Assembly: GCA_020736575.1 (NCBI GenBank)
Contig: JAGPYM010000132.1
Location: 1-21,218, forward strand
DNA from: Thelonectria olida
Taxonomy: Eukaryota > Ascomycota > Sordariomycetes > Hypocreales > Nectriaceae
Direction: 5' to 3'
Length of the DNA: 21,218 nucleotides
Below, piece after piece: positions 20,368 to 21,218 of this stretch (positions are counted from its first letter, which is position 1; each line of letters begins with the position of its first letter). Both the position numbers and the translations under genes were made by a program. The notes under the pieces were generated by a model that worked only from the letters and a program-made list of their open reading frames with translations, was not told the origin of the DNA and did not search any database.

Positions 20368-21218
20368 TAATATTTCCCCTCTATTAGTCTTGCCCTTAAG
20401 GCTATATTTATAATCTTATATAACTGCTAGTAGTTAGTTAATTTAAACTTTTATTTTTTTTTTTCTATACTATTATATTAATATAATATTAGGCTGTGTA
20501 ATTAAATTAAAAGTAAAAAAGATATTTAATGTGATTTTTTAATTTGTTTTTTAAAATAGAACTCTTATTTAACTAATATGCCTTATACTTATTATTTTAA
20601 GTATAATTGCAACTAGTTTGTAAAATGGATAATATAAGTTAAATAAATAAGTATAAATAATATATTTAGTAGGGTTAATATATAATAGTATTAATATAGC
20701 TTCTTTTATATATTTTCTTTTTATTTCTATTCCTTCTTTTACTAACTTCCCTTATATAGTAAATAAGCTTATTAAATAGTAGAAAAAACTTAAATTAAAA
20801 GAGAAAAGACTGGGAATAAGATTCTAATTTTTTTATACTTAACTTATAGAATTGTAATTATCTTTAGCCTAGGCTATAAGTTGCTTAGCTTATATTTATA
20901 AAATTAAGAAGAGGGTAAAAGAGAAGGGTTTTAAGTTATTTAAATAGGGAATATAAGAGTTAGATAAGGAGGATAGCATTCTTCCAATATTAGAGTTTTA
21001 TAAGAGCTAGGTAGTAAATAATTTTAATTATTAGGCGTTTCTAATAAGGTAGACTGGTTTTCCTTAGGTTTTATAAGGGTTTTAATAAGCTTAGTCCTTA
21101 TTTAGTTCTAGTATTACTAGTAAAAGTTCTTTAGCAGGCGCTATATATAGGTAAGGTATTCTAGTAGTTTTTATATATTTTTCTTTTTATTATAGCCTTT
21201 CTATTTAATAAAGTATTT
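20368..21218. other. AT-rich flank without an assignable gene
   Basis: The stretch from about 20,770 to 21,218 is more purine-rich on the plus strand than the rest of the window. A plus-strand frame near 20,900-21,060 gives short coding-like runs (KKRVKEKGFKLFK, ELDKEDSILPILEFYKS) broken by TAG/TAA, which could be the start of another mutated element running off the window. I could not name a family. Confidence 0.4.

Noticed and set aside
1..21218. tRNA, rRNA or CRISPR-like arrays
   Set aside because: No cloverleaf with B-box sequence, no rRNA-like conserved block and no regularly spaced repeat with unique spacers was seen by eye; the organism looks eukaryotic.

Overview
The window looks like repeat-induced-point-mutation (RIP) DNA from a filamentous ascomycete (Pezizomycotina; the class cannot be fixed from sequence). 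Outside one island at 4,345-6,204 the DNA is very AT-rich, CpA/TpG dinucleotides are scarce, TpA is very common, and cytosines survive mainly before T, C or G. I see no intact gene in this AT-rich part, but reading the minus strand while allowing for C:G to T:A changes shows recognisable relics of several mobile or subtelomeric gene families.

Layout: (1) 1-1,489, AT-rich with nothing assignable. (2) 1,490-4,344 and 6,205-7,577, minus strand: a destroyed RecQ-type helicase, of the kind known as telomere-linked helicases in fungi, with helicase motifs I, II, III, V and VI readable in one frame. (3) 4,345-6,204: an intact Fot1/pogo-like DNA transposon with 49-bp perfect terminal inverted repeats, a TA target duplication and an uninterrupted 551-residue transposase. 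It is inserted in the helicase relic, whose frame continues across the insertion once the element and one TA are discounted. (4) 7,578-9,870: two tandem diverged copies of a ~1.1-1.2 kb unclassified repeat. (5) 9,871-14,291, minus strand: a RIP-destroyed, truncated Ty3/Gypsy retrotransposon with 5' LTR, gag with a CCHC knuckle and reverse transcriptase. (6) 14,292-15,899: pyrimidine-rich low-complexity DNA with a 31-bp minisatellite containing telomere-like CCCTAA motifs. (7) 15,900-17,110, minus strand: a second RecQ-type helicase relic of a different subfamily. (8) 17,111-19,942: degenerate, unassigned. (9) 19,943-20,367: a second copy of the Gypsy LTR. (10) the remainder, unassigned.

The history suggested is that helicases and a retrotransposon accumulated, probably in a subtelomeric repeat-rich compartment, and were silenced by RIP almost entirely through transitions. 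The Fot1-like element then landed in the dead helicase and escaped mutation. Only the transposase is likely to make a functional protein here. All relic assignments come from motif recognition by eye; no database search was run.
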